A DNA stretch of 64,000 nt from Ampelomyces quisqualis (GCA_018398575.1 JAGTXZ010000008.1:806001-870000); one strand, 5' to 3'. Positions 32,182 to 45,475 are shown, numbered from the stretch's first letter. Notes: generated by a model from the letters alone, not told the origin. Translations and numbers: made by a program.

Positions 32182-32476
32182 TGTGAATAGGGTGGACGGT
32201 GTGGAAGCTGGGAAGATGGACGATGGAAGATTGATGTTCCAGGCGGTCGCGCAGATGCGGCGAAGTGACAACTAGCGCGCGGCTCACGGGACTTCGCGAC
32301 GACATTCCACGCGCGTCTTGTTGCTGCGCCTCGCGACGAGCCCGCGTCACCTTCACCCGACTTTTGCTTCCCCCTGCAGTCGTCGATGCCCCACACTGAC
32401 TTTGGGTCGTTTTAATGACCATCATGTGGGAGTCGCTTTTTAGCCAGCATACCAATCAAGACACAGCAGTGTTGTC

Positions 32477-35400
32477 ATGGACACTTTCCGCTTCCGCCTG
32501 AACTGCATCGACCATTACCAGGCGACACCAACAGAGCTCGATCCCGTGCTGCGGCGCAATGCTGGGCCATCGCAGCGGCAAGGCGCGCCCCAAGTGCCGG
32601 TGATCAGGGCATTTGGTGCGACCGAGACTGGTCAGAAGGTATGCGCGCACATCCATGGCGCACTCCCGTATCTGTACTTGGAATACACGGGGAGCTTGGA
32701 GAAGGACGTCGGTATGCTTGGTAGCCATGCGACAACGGTTGGAGCTCATTACTGGCAGTGAACGCATACATCTTCGCCCTCCGAGCATCTATCGACCATG
32801 CGCTTGCCGCCACATACCGCCGCAATCCGTACGATGGCAAATCCGTCTACGTCGGGCACATCACGCTGACCAAGGGGGTGCCTTTCTTTGGATACAGCGT
32901 TGGCTACAAAGTCTTTCTCAAAGTGTACATGTTGAATCCACTGCACATGACGCGCTTTGCCGATCTGCTACACCAAGGAGTTATAATGAACCGTGTCTTC
33001 CAGCCATACGAGAGCCACCTGCAGTACCTTTTGCAGTGGATGTGCGACTACAACTTGTACGGCTGCGATTATATCAACTGCGCAAAGGTGCTGTTCCGCG
33101 GCCCTGTGCCAGACAGCGACGAGATAGACATCTCCACTCACAAGTGGCACGACGCCTCGATCCCAGACGCCTTTCTTGCAGAAGAGGATCAGTATCCGCG
33201 TCAAAGTCATTGCACGCTCGAAGTGGACATCTGCGTGCAGGATATACTTAACCGTCACGAGCTGCAGTACCGTCCAATCCACCACGACTTCCTCGAGCGA
33301 TCAAGCCAAATGCCTCGAAACCCGGACGACAAATATGTGTCGTCAATGGCTGGTCTGTGGAGAGACGAAACGCGTCGTCGGAAGCGATGTATGGGACTCA
33401 CGGACCCGTCCAGTAGCCCTTTCCCTGCCGAGGTCATGGTGTCCATGTCTGCAGATCCCAGGAATAAGGACAGAGGGGGTTGGATACACGAAGAGGAATA
33501 TCGAGAGTTGGTGGATAAGCTGATAGCAGAGGAACGACGTCATAAAGACGCTGCACAATTTGACACATTCGTGAAGCCTGTGCAAGGCCAGGAATGTATC
33601 AGAACAGCAGTGGAAAGTATCGAAGACCTATATCCCGAGAATCTTGCGTCTCACCAGCTTTCCGACGAAAATCACCATCAGAGCGATATCTCTCATCCTG
33701 TAGAGCATCCAGAAACGTCACTGGAGATGGCACCGAATGAGATGGAGCAAGCACGCGATCAGATTATCGTTGAAGATGCGCAGGTTGAGGATGAAGCTGA
33801 TGCGGGGGCTCAATCAGAAGCAGACGAACAACATTCGCTTGATCCTCTCACAGCGTCTCTGCTGCAAGGATCCGATTTTGATGGTAGCTCTAACGAGCTG
33901 ATCGACGAAGGCATTGACCTCGTCGATCCAAGTGATGATGGCTATTCCGATGTTGCCTCAGACGAGACGACCAACACGCGCAAACGATCCCTCGAGAACC
34001 CCAGCGAAGCATTGGGCAAACGCCAACGAATCGTGGCCGCTACACAGGGTAGCTCCAAATGTGTATTGTTTCGCAACGCGATAGATAGGCAAGGTGCTCA
34101 AGCTCCTGAGAGTCAACCCAATTATGGAAATCCGCGCCCTGATCAACCCTCCCAGGGAAGTATCAAAGCCCAAGGGATTAGAGGGCCGACTACTCTCTCG
34201 TACCCAGTCGTCAAGAACCCAAGTGCTCCGGAGACCGTTCATCGCCTCAGTCAATCTGGCTACTCGAACTCGCAAGAAACTCTGAAAACCCCTGGATACA
34301 AGCATCCCGTCATCAGAACCTCTCAGCAAAGCCCAGTAACTCCATGGACACAGCAGAAGAATTCTCCTGTGCTGCCGAGTTCCAGTAGTCCTAAGGACCA
34401 TGCCGAAGCTGTTGTGCTAACGAAGCAACTCGAGTCTTCTTTCAAGCACAATGCCTTGACTCAATACTTCGGCTATTTGCCACCATCGTTTGACGTCGTT
34501 GAGAGTACCATGATGCATGCCGGTCTTCCACCAATGATCTACCAAGACGCGTACTATAGCGATGAGCAGGACGTGCCTGACCGAGCCCGAGAATATGCTG
34601 GACGCGAGTTCAAATTACAAAGCACTACACTGCCATATCTTCCTCCCTTTGACCCCGCTGGAACCAGTGCCGCAAATATGGGAGAGTACCCAGCAATTGT
34701 GCTAAATAAGGTCAAAGAAGAAGCCAGGTACAAGAACAGATCACACAGATGTAGCTTGCGTCATTGGGAAATCGCCAAGCCACCACCATCTTATCGCGAT
34801 GTGAGGGCCTGGGTGCACGACAACATGAACAGCACCAATCAAGCCAAGCGGGAGGATGAAAATAAGCCAAAGCAAGTGCCCAAGCCTTCACACAAGCGTG
34901 AGCTACCCAAGCATCTCTCGCAAATTGAAGGGCCCACGCAGAAGAACAAGCATGGCTTCAAATACTCGCAAAAGAAGGAGAATACCAGTGTCAAGCACGA
35001 GACACAGTACATGAGCATCATGAGCTTAGAAGTACACGCCAACTCGAGAGGTTCTTTGGTGCCGGATCCTGCTGAAGATGCGGTCCAATGCATCTTCTAC
35101 AGCGTTCAAGGGGAGGAAAACGCCACTACTGATCGAGCACGTCTTGGAATACTCTGTCTCTCTTCAGTGGATGGCATCGTCGAACGCATAGCGAAGCAAG
35201 TCGCTGTAGACGTCGAGTATGAAGAGGACGAGCTGGACCTTCTCAATCGCATCGTGGACATCGTTCGCCAATTCGACCCTGACATCCTTGCGGGCTATGA
35301 GGTTCACAACAGCTCATGGGGATATCTTATTGAACGCGCACGAATGAAGTATGAGTATAATTTGTGCGACGAGATTAGTAGAATGAAGTCGCAATCTCAT

Positions 35401-37656
35401 GGCAGATTTGGAAAGGAGGCTGATAGATGGGGCTTTACGCACACTTCGACTATTCGTATCACCGGACGACACATGATCAATATATGGAGAGCCATGCGTG
35501 GTGAGCTGAATCTTCTTCAATATACAATGGAAAATGTCGTCTTCCATCTGCTCCACAAACGGATACCGCACTACCAACATTCTGATCTGACCGGATGGTA
35601 CCTCAGTTCGAGGCCAAAAGATCTTGCTAAAGTCCTCGACCATTTCCTCACTCGCGTGCAGCTCAATCTCGATATTTTGGAAGCCAACGAAATTGTGCCG
35701 CGGACGAGTGAGCAAGCTCGCCTTCTCGGCGTTGACTTCTTCGCGGTCATCTCTCGAGGTTCTCAATACAAGGTCGAATCTACAATGTTTCGTATCGCAA
35801 AGCCAGAAAACTTCATCCTCGTGTCGCCCAGTCGAAAGCAGGTCGGTCAGCAGAACGCACTCGAGTGCTTGCCATTAGTCATGGAGCCTCAGAGTGCCTT
35901 CTACTCTAGTCCTCTCCTCGTGCTCGATTTTCAGTCGCTCTATCCAAGCGTCATGATAGCTTACAACTTTTGCTACTCGACCTGTCTCGGGCGCATCGTC
36001 AGCTGGCGGGGTCGCAATAAGATGGGGTTCATGGACTTTAAGCGCGAGCCTCAACTTCTGGAGCTCGTAAAAGATCACATCAACATCGCGCCGAATGGTA
36101 TGATGTACGTCAAGCCAGAGATGCGGAAATCCCTGCTGGCCAAAATGCTGGGAGAAATCCTCGAAACACGTGTCATGGTGAAAAGTGGGATGAAGCAAGA
36201 CAAGGACGACAAGACGCTGCAACAATTGCTAAATAACAGACAATTGGCGCTTAAACTGCTGGCTAACGTCACCTACGGCTATACCTCTGCTTCGTTTTCT
36301 GGTCGCATGCCCTGCTCTGAAATCGCAGACAGTATTGTCCAAACTGGTCGCGAAACTCTCGAGAAGGCGATTGCGCTGATTCATGCTACTGAGAAATGGG
36401 GTGCCGAAGTCGTATATGGAGATACTGACTCAATCTTCATCTACCTCAAAGGTCGCACTCGCGATCAAGCTTTCACGATCGGGGAAGAGATAGCCGCAGC
36501 CGTCACGGCCGCCAACCCTCGGCCCATCAAACTCAAATTTGAGAAGGTATATCATCCGTGTGTACTACTTGCGAAGAAACGCTACGTTGGGTTCAAGTAC
36601 GAGCATCGTAACCAGACAGAACCAGAGTTTGACGCCAAGGGCATCGAGACTGTTCGACGAGACGGTACACCTGCAGAACAGAAGATCGAAGAAAGAGCTT
36701 TGAAGATACTTTTCAGAACAGCAGACCTCAGCCGTGTTAAATCTTACTTTCAGGAGCAATGCATGAAGATCATGCAGGGTCGCATCTCGATCCAGGACTT
36801 TCTTTTCGCGAAAGAAGTGAAGCTAGGCACATACAGCGACCGAGGTCCTCCGCCACCAGGCGCACTCATCGCCACAAAGCGTATGCTGGCAGACCCTCGA
36901 ACAGAGCCACAGTATGGTGAGCGTGTTCCGTACGTAGTCATCACTGGTGCCCCGGGCGCTCGTCTGATCGATCGGTGCGTGAGTCCGGAGACCTTGCTGC
37001 AGAATGAGCATCTCGAACTCGATGCAGAATATTACATCAGCAAGAATCTCATACCTCCTCTCGAGCGCATCTTCAACCTTGTTGGCGCAAACGTACGCCA
37101 GTGGTTCGACGAGATGCCCAAAATCCAACGCATACGCAACATTGCCCTCCCACTCAACACACGCACCGAACCCGGCAACGCCCCAGTCGGCGGCGGCGGC
37201 GCGACAAACCTCAAAAAAACTCTCGAGAGCTACATGAAGTCGTCCGCCTGTCTTGTCTGCCGCGCCAAGCTCCCTCCCACACCACCTCATCTCCCCGGCA
37301 CTGAAATCTCCGCTTTCCACCTCCTCCCCCTCTGCGCAAAGTGTCTGAAACGTCCAGCCCGCTCTCTCTTCACCCTCAGAGAACGCATCTGGCGCTCCGA
37401 AGTCAAAGTCAAGCAAGTCGACATGATATGTCGCGACTGCTCGAAACTCGCCTGGGGCGAAGAAATCAAGTGCGACAGTCGCGACTGTCCTGTATTCTAC
37501 ACGCGTATCCGCGAGAGATCCAAACTGAGCGAATTGAACGAGGGAATAGGAAGGGTCATTGAAATCTTGGAAGACCACGACGATACGGAGGAACAGGTGG
37601 TGGAGACGGAGAAACAAGGTAGCGAGAGCGTTGGGAGTGATGACTTATCATGGTAA
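32477..37656 (+). CDS. REV3: DNA polymerase zeta catalytic subunit Rev3, 1710 aa
   Basis: Two exons, 32477-32711 and 32759-37656, with a 47-nt intron. The N-terminal B-family region (MDTFRFRLNCIDHYQ; GYSVGYKVFLKVYM) is followed by a long disordered insert (about residues 300-680). Then come an exonuclease-like domain (FDPDILAGYEVHNSSWGYL) and the polymerase core: motif A DFQSLYPSVM (about residue 1132), motif B NRQLALKLLANVTYGY, motif C YGDTDS (about 1297). The C-terminus has two cysteine modules, CLVC...CAKC (about 1576) and CRDC...CDSRDC (about 1636); in the family the second binds a [4Fe-4S] cluster and Pol31/Pol32. The exonuclease I position reads SLEVH rather than DxE, as expected for a polymerase without proofreading. 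It performs error-prone translesion synthesis with Rev7 in the nucleus. Confidence 0.97.
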
Positions 37657-38032
37657 CAATGCAGTGCCTTGAACGAGGACGTTTTCTTCCTCCAAGATTG
37701 TATACCAAGCTTTGATCTTTCCCGCACACAATCGTCAACGTGTCCCACCATCCTTTTAGCTTGTCTAGTTCTGGAGCCAGCTGGTTCGAGAAAGAAGACG
37801 CGCCAGCGCAGGCAGTGATGCGCTACTGTCAACATCAAAGCCATCGTGATTCGTCGTGACACGTGTTTCTATTACATATATCTTCAGTTTGCGCCCAGAC
37901 TGTGTACATGAGCTGATTGCTTGCTCAATCGATTGTAGTTACCGCAACAGAAGCCAGTAGGTCTGGGAATTATGCCTATGTACGAATGAAAAGAAAAGCG
38001 TGCACGTCGATGCCCTATTACTCGCGCACTAC
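37657..38032. other. Convergent 3' intergenic region
   Basis: 376 bases between the stop codons of REV3 and the MARVEL gene. It holds both 3' UTRs. Short minus-strand frames here are shadows of REV3. Confidence 0.6.
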
Positions 38033-39185
38033 TCAAAGCTCAAGCTGCAGATCCCCCATGGTGAGCCGGCGTATTCTGCCATCGGATGTAGATCCCGCTG
38101 AGACGGAGTTGGGGTTCGTAGTATACAAACTCGATCCTTCCGACCAGTCGATCTGTTGAGTGTCGCCAGGTGGGCCTGTAGACTGGTGCGTTGCAGGCGG
38201 TCGATAATCTGCTGATGCGGTGGGCTGGCGACGAATGAAGCTTTTGATGTCCATTGAGCTCTCTCGGGTCGATGGTTCAGGGGAACCAAACGTCATGCGT
38301 GCGAATGGCTCCCGAGGAATGTCTTGGGATGGGGGCCCGGAACGACTCTCGTCCGTCATTGCTGGTTCTGGGATGATTTGCTGACGGGATTCAGGAGGTG
38401 TGCAAGGACGATGCCAACTCCAGGGATCTGATGGGGCGGGAATATGGAACACTCCAGTGTAGTTCGTGTTGCTGATATCTTGAAAGGGTATTGCCGCGTG
38501 GTGTGATATGGTCGATTGCTGCATGACGTCTTGTTGGAGTTCAGCAGGTCTGGTGATCAGATACTTCAATTTGAAGATCAATACGCTGCTTGAGAAGACC
38601 CAGAGAGCTCTATTGTTGTTAAATGCTAGTTCTGGTGCATGAATGCTGTACTACTCACAATTCGAATCCCGCCAGCAGTGCCCCTGCAACTAATGCTCCG
38701 TGGTATGTATTGTAGGAATGTAGCAACACTCTATTCTGTGCACGTTTCTCAAGCGGCACACATGGGTATCTTTGGTCAGAGTTGTAGTCACATTCTGGGC
38801 TCGTCCAGAGTTTGACAAGGTTGGCCGCTAGCCCAAGGTCTATGATCCAGAAGATTAGCATGCAAACATGGTAGGCGGCCGCGATGTAGGGACTGTATAG
38901 TCTTTTTAGGTAGAAATGGGTGGCTATGAGGTATATGCAGACTGGAATGGTGCAGGTCGCCTAGTCGTTGGTCAGTTAACTGTTTTCGCAAACCAACCAA
39001 GATTCACCCACGACTACCAGCGAGTATACCAGGGCGGAATACGCAATGTAACGCATCCCGTAGACATCAAGGCATAGGATGACTATTGCGAGCATCAGCT
39101 GTAGAGTATGGGCCCACAGTGTTGTAGATGGAGGTCTCGAAAGTCCAGGCGTGGCCCGATCTGCTGTCTCGCTCCACTGAGGCAT
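38033..39185 (-). CDS. MARVEL-domain four-pass membrane protein, 350 aa
   Basis: Three exons, 39185-39012, 38960-38659 and 38609-38033, with 51- and 49-nt GT-AG introns. The first 20 residues are polar and precede four hydrophobic segments: LWAHTLQLMLAIVILCLDVY, YSALVYSLVVVATCTIPVCI, VCMLIFWIIDLGLAANLV and ALVAGALLAGFELALWVF. The pattern YHVCMLIFWIIDLGL is typical of fungal MARVEL proteins, which sit in the plasma membrane or its subdomains. A polar tail of about 165 residues, rich in Pro and Ser, faces the cytoplasm by inference. Function within the family is not defined. It converges on REV3. Confidence 0.85.
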
Positions 39186-40420
39186 CGTACGCTTACAGCA
39201 AACGCTGTTGTTGGTAGTCCAGGAAATGGTCCGGCTTCATTAATCGATCGGATTCTCATCTAGAAACAGAGACGAGTACGGGCATTGCTCATACTTCTAG
39301 CCAGATGTTGGCGGCACGATATTCCGAGGATTCGGATGACCTGCCCTCACGGGTCTCGCCCTACGCTTTGGCTTGATCTGACCCACACCTGAGAGGAGAT
39401 CCCAGACATGATCCTGCCGACATGTCTGTTAGTCAGCGTGTCAGTCTGTGCAGCCCAACTTAGGCAACCTAAATATTGGTTGTATTTTCGCGCACATTGG
39501 CTGGAAACGCGATTCCGCTCTCAGGAGAGAACGACCGATAGCATCTTTATCCAGAGATAAATAGATTTCCTGTACGCTTGATTGCTTGCTGTGGGCGAGC
39601 TGGCGATGTTTCTGACTAGATCATGTGGCGGTGAAACAGTTCGACCGCAAACAGACCGTGTTCAAATCGTCGTACCCCAAGAACATCTTCACGATGATGT
39701 AAAATCTCAAGTACATGTATTTGAGTAGTCGTGTTACTGAGGCATCCTCATATGAACTTGTGACGAAGGATGCGAGGAATACCGAGGAGGCGACACGGTT
39801 TAACAAGGCATTTGCATCGCTTCTGGAAAATCGCGATTTCGGGTAGTGCCACACCACTCCAGGACATTACATTTCCATGTGATATTCGGGATATTGACGG
39901 TAGGAGGAGGAATTGTTCCACAATGTCGCTTCAAAGGACTAGTATATTCCATGACGTCGAAGTGATGGTCGCTCTAGAATAATCAATGCAGCGGCAAACT
40001 TTCTTCTGTACTCGCAGGAATTTTCTGCGACAATATCATCGCATTTGCTACGGCGATGTAGGAGCGCCCAGATCTGGTGTGCTCCATGGCAGAAGCATGC
40101 GCAACATTACGATTGGTAAGAGAGGAACAGTGTGTCGAGATGAAGGACATGATGTTTGATTACAGTGACACTGTACACCTGCTAGAAGATTTAAGTAAAA
40201 GGTACCGCTGATGCCGAGGACTGAAACACAACGATGGTGATGGAGTGTCATACCGCATACTCGTACAGCCAGCGACATGCATGCTATGCTCTACCACGGT
40301 GCGGAGGAACACAACCCCACCAAGTTCCACTAGACACTTACAAACTTCCGTTGCAAGTGCAGATATGCAGGCCCAAGCAGCCACGTTCATACTCACAAAC
40401 ATATCCACGCACTTGTCTCC
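39186..40420. other. Intergenic, no gene seen
   Basis: 1235 bases with the promoter of the MARVEL gene and the 3' side of the 40421 gene. A 78-codon minus-strand frame (39621-39857) and others on both strands have no recognisable content. Confidence 0.55.
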
Positions 40421-40951
40421 TCAGCCACCGATTCCCATAGCCTCACCACCCATCTCCCCGCCCCTTTCCCTCTCCATCAGCCTATGCCGCTTCCTGTCCC
40501 TTGCACCGCCCAGCCCCTCTCGCACCTCCTCGTTCATCTCCAACACCCACACCCACACCTCTCCCCTCTCATTCCACTTCTGCACCATCTGTACCGTCCT
40601 CAACCTCCCCTCCAACCTCGCCCTCATATCCTGCTCAAAGTCCCGCATGTTCTCCACCCTCGATAGCAAAGTGATCACATCGAGACAAATACCGAGATGC
40701 TCGCTGTAGAAATCGTGCTTCGTCGCGGTGATGTATTGGCGGACTTCGTTGAGGAATTCGCGCATGACGGGATGTTTCTTGGGACTGAGGCGTAGGGAGC
40801 AGAGACGCTGGGCAAAGTCGGCTTCGAGGGGCGTGTGCGGGTTGATGAGGAGGACAGTGTCGCGGTAGAGGATGTGCGTGGCAAATTCGAGGCTGGTTTG
40901 CCTTTCGGTGCGGTGGTTTGGCCACTCGTTGGCATATTGGGAAGTTGCCAT
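40421..40951 (-). CDS. Hypothetical protein, 176 aa
   Basis: The frame is open from 41083, but I prefer ATG 40951, giving MATSQYANEWPNHRTERQ; upstream residues are Ser/Pro-rich. The body is helical and charged (SLEFATHILYRDTVLLINPH, HPVMREFLNEVRQYITATKH, DVITLLSRVENMRDFEQDMR). The C-terminus is Gly/Arg/Glu-rich low complexity. It has the look of a helical adaptor or coiled-coil protein, but no family is recognised. The strong purine bias of the last 60 codons also creates long false frames on the other strand. Confidence 0.55.
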   Translation of the reverse strand: MATSQYANEWPNHRTERQTSLEFATHILYRDTVLLINPHTPLEADFAQRLCSLRLSPKKHPVMREFLNEVRQYITATKHDFYSEHLGICLDVITLLSRVENMRDFEQDMRARLEGRLRTVQMVQKWNERGEVWVWVLEMNEEVREGLGGARDRKRHRLMERERGGEMGGEAMGIGG

Positions 40952-41610
40952 GTTGTCGCGGTTGGGGTCGGCTCTGACTGGTTGGAGAGGGGGGGCGACT
41001 ATAAGTAAGTGTCTCAGGCAGTCCGATGGGAATGATGGTGACCGGGAGTTTATGGACTTCAATTCACATTCACTTGGGAACATTGCGGTGTGAGCTGGAT
41101 TTCAGGGTCACCGGCGAACAAGTTGCCATGCTTCCGCGTATGATGTGTAGACATCATAGAAATGTGTGTGTCAACGGGGGGAGTGAGCGAGTGAATTGCA
41201 GGTGTACTCGCAAAACCAATAGCTGCCCGCACATCTCAACACAGCCGACCATCTTACCGTGCTGCTTAACGGGGATTCGGCGAGTCACTATTTGAATCAA
41301 CATTGATATTGAATGACTCTGTAGTGCAAAACATTTAATCCTAGGGATGCAGCATAACAGGGTGACTAGCGAGAAATTGCGACGGGATGTTGTAAGAGTA
41401 ATGTTGGGGAGTAAAGGAAGGAGTATATATACGACTTTGAATGTTGTGGTCTGATCCTATAGCTAGGCCATCTGCACCAACATGAGCCCACGCACCCTCA
41501 AACTTGGTGAAATGACTACACAAAAACCTCCTCGCGCCGAGTCCATTCAGGAAAAGTTTTAAATCTCGATTCCAGTCTCTTCACTTGGATCACGAGCCAT
41601 CCTTCCTCAC
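40952..41610. other. Intergenic, no gene seen
   Basis: 659 bases between the 176-aa gene and the stop codon of the M20 amidohydrolase. Only short frames are present. An AT-rich patch at 41280-41450 probably lies in the 3' UTR of the M20 gene. Confidence 0.55.
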
Positions 41611-42980
41611 TCACTTGCCCAAAAACGTCAATCCAGCAACCACATATCCACCCACCCCACACCTCAACGTAGGCTGCACAACCGGCGCAAAAAACGGACT
41701 ATGATTGCCCGGCAACTCCTTCATCTTCCCCTCCCTCTCCGCCCGATCATATACCTCCGGATCAACCCCGCCGTACAAGAAGAAACAACTCGGCTTGCCC
41801 ACAGCCGTAGCTAGAATGCCAAAGTCCTCGCTCCCCTGGAGGCGTGCTATATCGGGCTGGTAGCTATTCTTGCCAGGCTGGAAGTACTCTGAAAAGGAAC
41901 GTTCAAGCGCAGACGTCACGTCGTCGTCATTAAACAAAAAGGGGAAGCGCGTTGTCTGCGTGAGTTCCGGGGTGTGAGGGTTGGACGAAGCAGTAGCTTC
42001 CGCGTCGATGATGACTCGCACGGATTTGAGAACATGTTCGCGGGTTTCTGGGTGTGCGGTGCGGATGTTGAGTTTGAGGTGCGCTTCTTCGGGGATGATG
42101 TTTTCTGCGTCGCCGGCATGGAAGGCCGAGACAGTTACGACGGCGAAGTCGAGCGGGTCGACTTCGCGGGCGACGATGGTTTGGAGACGGGTTACCGTTG
42201 AGGCAGCTTGGACGATGGGGTCGATGCCTCTGTGCGGGGTCGATGCGTGGGCTTGACGGCCGGAGATTTTGAGTCTTGGGGGAAGTTAGCTTTTGTGGAT
42301 TTGGAGGATAGGATGGATGGATGTACTGGAAGGAATCTGCAGAGCTAGCAATCAAGCCTCTCTTCGTGCCAATGACTCCAGCTCTTTCGGGCATGACGTG
42401 TGCTCCAACGACGACATCCGGCACGGGGACTTTGTCGTACAGTCCATCGTCAACCATAGCCTGTGCGCCTCCTGCCCTCTCCTCCGCAGGCTGAAATACC
42501 AGAATCAGCGTTCCGCTCCACGCATCCTGTGCGTTAGCCAAAGTCTCCGCCGCGCCCAACAAAGCAGTAATATGCATATCATGTCCGCAAGCATGCATTA
42601 CACCCTTCTCAACACCCTCCAAATCCTTCATCTTTTTCGTACTCGCATAGCTCAAGCCAGTACGTTCTGCCACGGGCAGAGCATCAATGTCGGCGCGCAA
42701 CAGGAGCGTCTTACCAGGTCCATTCTTGAGGACAGCGGCGACGCCGTGCCCACCAATGGATGCGTGGATTTTGTAGGCTTTGAAAGTCTCGAGATGTTTT
42801 ACGATGGCAGCTGCGGTGGATTCCTCTTGGAATGAAAGTTCCGGGTTTGCGTGGAACCACTTATCTAGCAATGGGTCAGTTGGGATTGACGCCCAATGTA
42901 CAGGAATGAAATGTACAGAGTTCTTCGTAAGCTGCTAAATCAGGTCGGTGAGTCGATATCACTTCTGGGATCGAAGGCAT
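41611..42980 (-). CDS. M20D-type amidohydrolase/carboxypeptidase, 421 aa
   Basis: Three exons, 42980-42917, 42864-42327 and 42274-41611, with two 52-nt introns. The product begins MPSIPEVISTHRPDLAAYEE. Metal-binding motifs follow in the family order: MHACGHDMH (residues 111-119), FQPAEERAGGA with the catalytic Glu pair, and GAHVMPERAG. The dimerisation (lid) domain starts at LKISGRQAHASTPHRGIDP. The C-terminal metal region has QGSEDFGIL and GNHSPFFAP. Members hydrolyse N-acyl amino acids or amide conjugates (hippurate or IAA-amino acid type) using two divalent metals. No signal peptide is evident, so it is probably cytosolic. The exact substrate cannot be read from sequence. Confidence 0.93.
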
Positions 42981-43596
42981 GGTTGGTTGCTGTTTCGGAG
43001 TCAAGTGTTGTGATAGAATGGTTGATGCTTATCAATCGTTTCGACTCGTTGCACTGGTTATGATCGCGACCAACTTTATATGTTTCACCCTTGCTGGGCA
43101 ATGTGCTTAGAATTTAACAAAACACTTTCCCAACTCTGAGATGCGAGTTTTCGTCGATGTTGCAATGAGTCGTGAGGGGTATCTTTGATGTTTCCGACGG
43201 GCACCCCGGGTAACATGCAGATGACGTATCGGACCAATGATGTGGGGTCGGTATAGGTTTACGGTAGACATCCGCAACGTTACAAGAGGGAGAAGGTCAG
43301 GTAAAATATCGATTCGTTTTAACTTTGCATGTATGTCTACTCAAGAAGTAGTTAGACCTTGGTGACCCAGTACAATATCTTACAAGGATAATCCACTCGC
43401 AGACCCAGGACCGTCTAGTCAGCCGAGAACGCCAGTAAACAAAAATGGACGACGCAAGACCAATGCCACCTCTACGACTGGAAACAGAACACAGTAGACG
43501 CCAAGAGTTCTCAAAGACACTGCGCCAAAGCGCACTCATGAAGAGCAGCTAGTTCAGCGTATATCAGTTCAGACCACAAGTTGAATGGCGGAAAGA
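42981..43596. other. Intergenic, no gene seen
   Basis: 616 bases with the M20 promoter and the 3' UTR of the next minus-strand gene. An 80-codon minus-strand frame at 43297-43539 has no recognisable content. Confidence 0.6.
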
Positions 43597-45475
43597 TCAT
43601 GAACCTGCTATGTCCTTGCTGTCCTTTTCGAGATGCCTATCGAGACTGGCCATCAGATCAGGTTCGGACGGGGGCGCCGATGGATTCTCTGCGGGTGAGG
43701 GCTGTGCGGCTTCAGTCTCAGGCTGAGCTGGTTCCACTGGTGCCGGTTCCGTCTCTGCGACAGGGTCCGATGTTGTCACCGTAACGGGCACTCCCGCGCT
43801 TCTGGGTGATGCGACAGGCTTTGATGCGACAGGTTCTACGGTCTCTAGAGTCATGGGCTCAGACTCGTCTACACTCGTAGAGGTGGGGTTTTGCTGGAAG
43901 GAATTCTGCCGACTGTGCGATACTGTTGACAATGGCAAATCCGGAGAGCTGGAAGCATCACGAACGACGCTTCCTCCTCCAAGCTCGGGCGCGGACGTAG
44001 GTGGTACAGTGGCCTCGCCCTTGATGATCTGCTGCGAGTTGCCTTCTAGGCTGGTAGCCGCAACTGCAGCCTGGAAAGAGGCTGCATTCTCCAGGTTCGA
44101 TATTTCAGCGGCATCAATGTCAGGTGCACTTGTAGGTGGGGCGGATGGTCTCGAAGGTGTCGCTGGAGTAGCTGGATGTGAGACATGGTCACCATCGTGC
44201 TCGTCGTCTTCTGAACCTTCGTCACCAGAGCCCTCGTCATCGTCACCCCCAGCGTCGGCCATTGGCGTGTCACCATCAGAAGGTTCTACAGAACCACCTT
44301 CCTGCTTGACGCCATGGCCAGCAAGGATTTCACCCGCAGCGTTTGCGACTGGAGTTCTTCGCTCTCTTGACGCTCGGTCCGCAAAGTTGACTCTTCTCCT
44401 GCCACGACCAGGACCTCCGCGCTTCCTCCTGAGCGACTGCAGCTTTTGTCGCGGCGTTGTTTGCTGCACGATGTCACTTGCTATGACCACTCCCTCTGCA
44501 TTCACCACGCCTACTCCTTCTACAACAGTGCCTGGAGCAGCAGCCGCTGGTGCGGCCTCGATGGCAGCGTCGGTAGGCTCAACTTCGCCTTCAACAGCTT
44601 GACCTTCAGGGACAAGGACTTTGTACACAGTGGCGTTGCCCTCAGCGTCCAGCTTCTTGACTTTGGTCTCTCTCAATGCTGGCTGTACTGCTGTGCCATA
44701 CTGGGACGGAAGTCCTTTCCTTCTCTTTGCGAGGTATTCTGGCTCTGTTGCTTCCAGGTGACGGGCGACTTTGACATACTTTCTGATGGTAAAACCAGTT
44801 TGTACTTCTTTGTGCTCTTCTTCTTCGTCTTTCATCTCATCGTGGTCTTCTGGTGGAGCTGGTGGCTTATATATGCGGCCAGATCGGGCAGCACGCAGCA
44901 ACTGCTGAGAATGCTCTGGCAGCATGTGAGAGTCCCGTGGCATGGGCAGTTGTGGCCAAGCATTCTTGTCTACTGGCTTGTTCTCGCCTGAGCTTGCCCC
45001 CACAGTTATCTCAACTTCGCGATACTGATTGATGGGCAGTCCTTCCAGTACGTTATGCTCTATCTGGCCACGGCCTGACCTATTGGAGCGATCTCTGTTG
45101 CGGAACTGATCAAATCATGTTAGCATGGCGAATCTCACAAAGCTTAGCGCAGATCAGATTTTTCAAACCAAGATCGTGGAGAGGGTGTCTTTTGGGTCGA
45201 TGGCCGTGGACATATTGTGTGAAGTCGGGCGTCATGTCATGTGCGCAGAAGACAGGGGTGTTGGACAGACACAGTGCAGGGCCGCGAAAGCATCCATCTC
45301 ATCGCGCATCACCTTTCTCGACATGACATGGGGATGAAAAGTGACGGAGCACTCGATTCAGCGATGCGCGACGATAAGAATAGCTCACGTGCATGTGAAA
45401 GTCGCGACGCGAAACAAAAGTGCATTGCTGGGTAAGGCGATGGTGAAGTAAAGTCGTGGCACTTACGGGAGCCAT
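43597..45475 (-). CDS. Conserved-looking charged protein, probably nuclear, 505 aa
   Basis: A 9-nt first exon (45475-45467, MAP) is joined by a 361-nt intron (GTAAGT...CTAAC...ATCAG) to exon 45105-43597. The spliced start is MAPFRNRDRSNRSGRGQIEH. The N-terminal 150 residues look conserved: EGLPINQYREVEITVG, PLEHSQQLL-like helical segments, GFTIRKYVKVARHLEATEPE and YLAKRRKGLPSQYGT. A basic patch (RRKRGGPGRGRRRVNF) is a likely nuclear localisation signal. The last 280 residues are acidic and Ser/Pro-rich and disordered. I recall similar fungal proteins only under uninformative names. Chromatin association is a guess. Confidence 0.75.
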
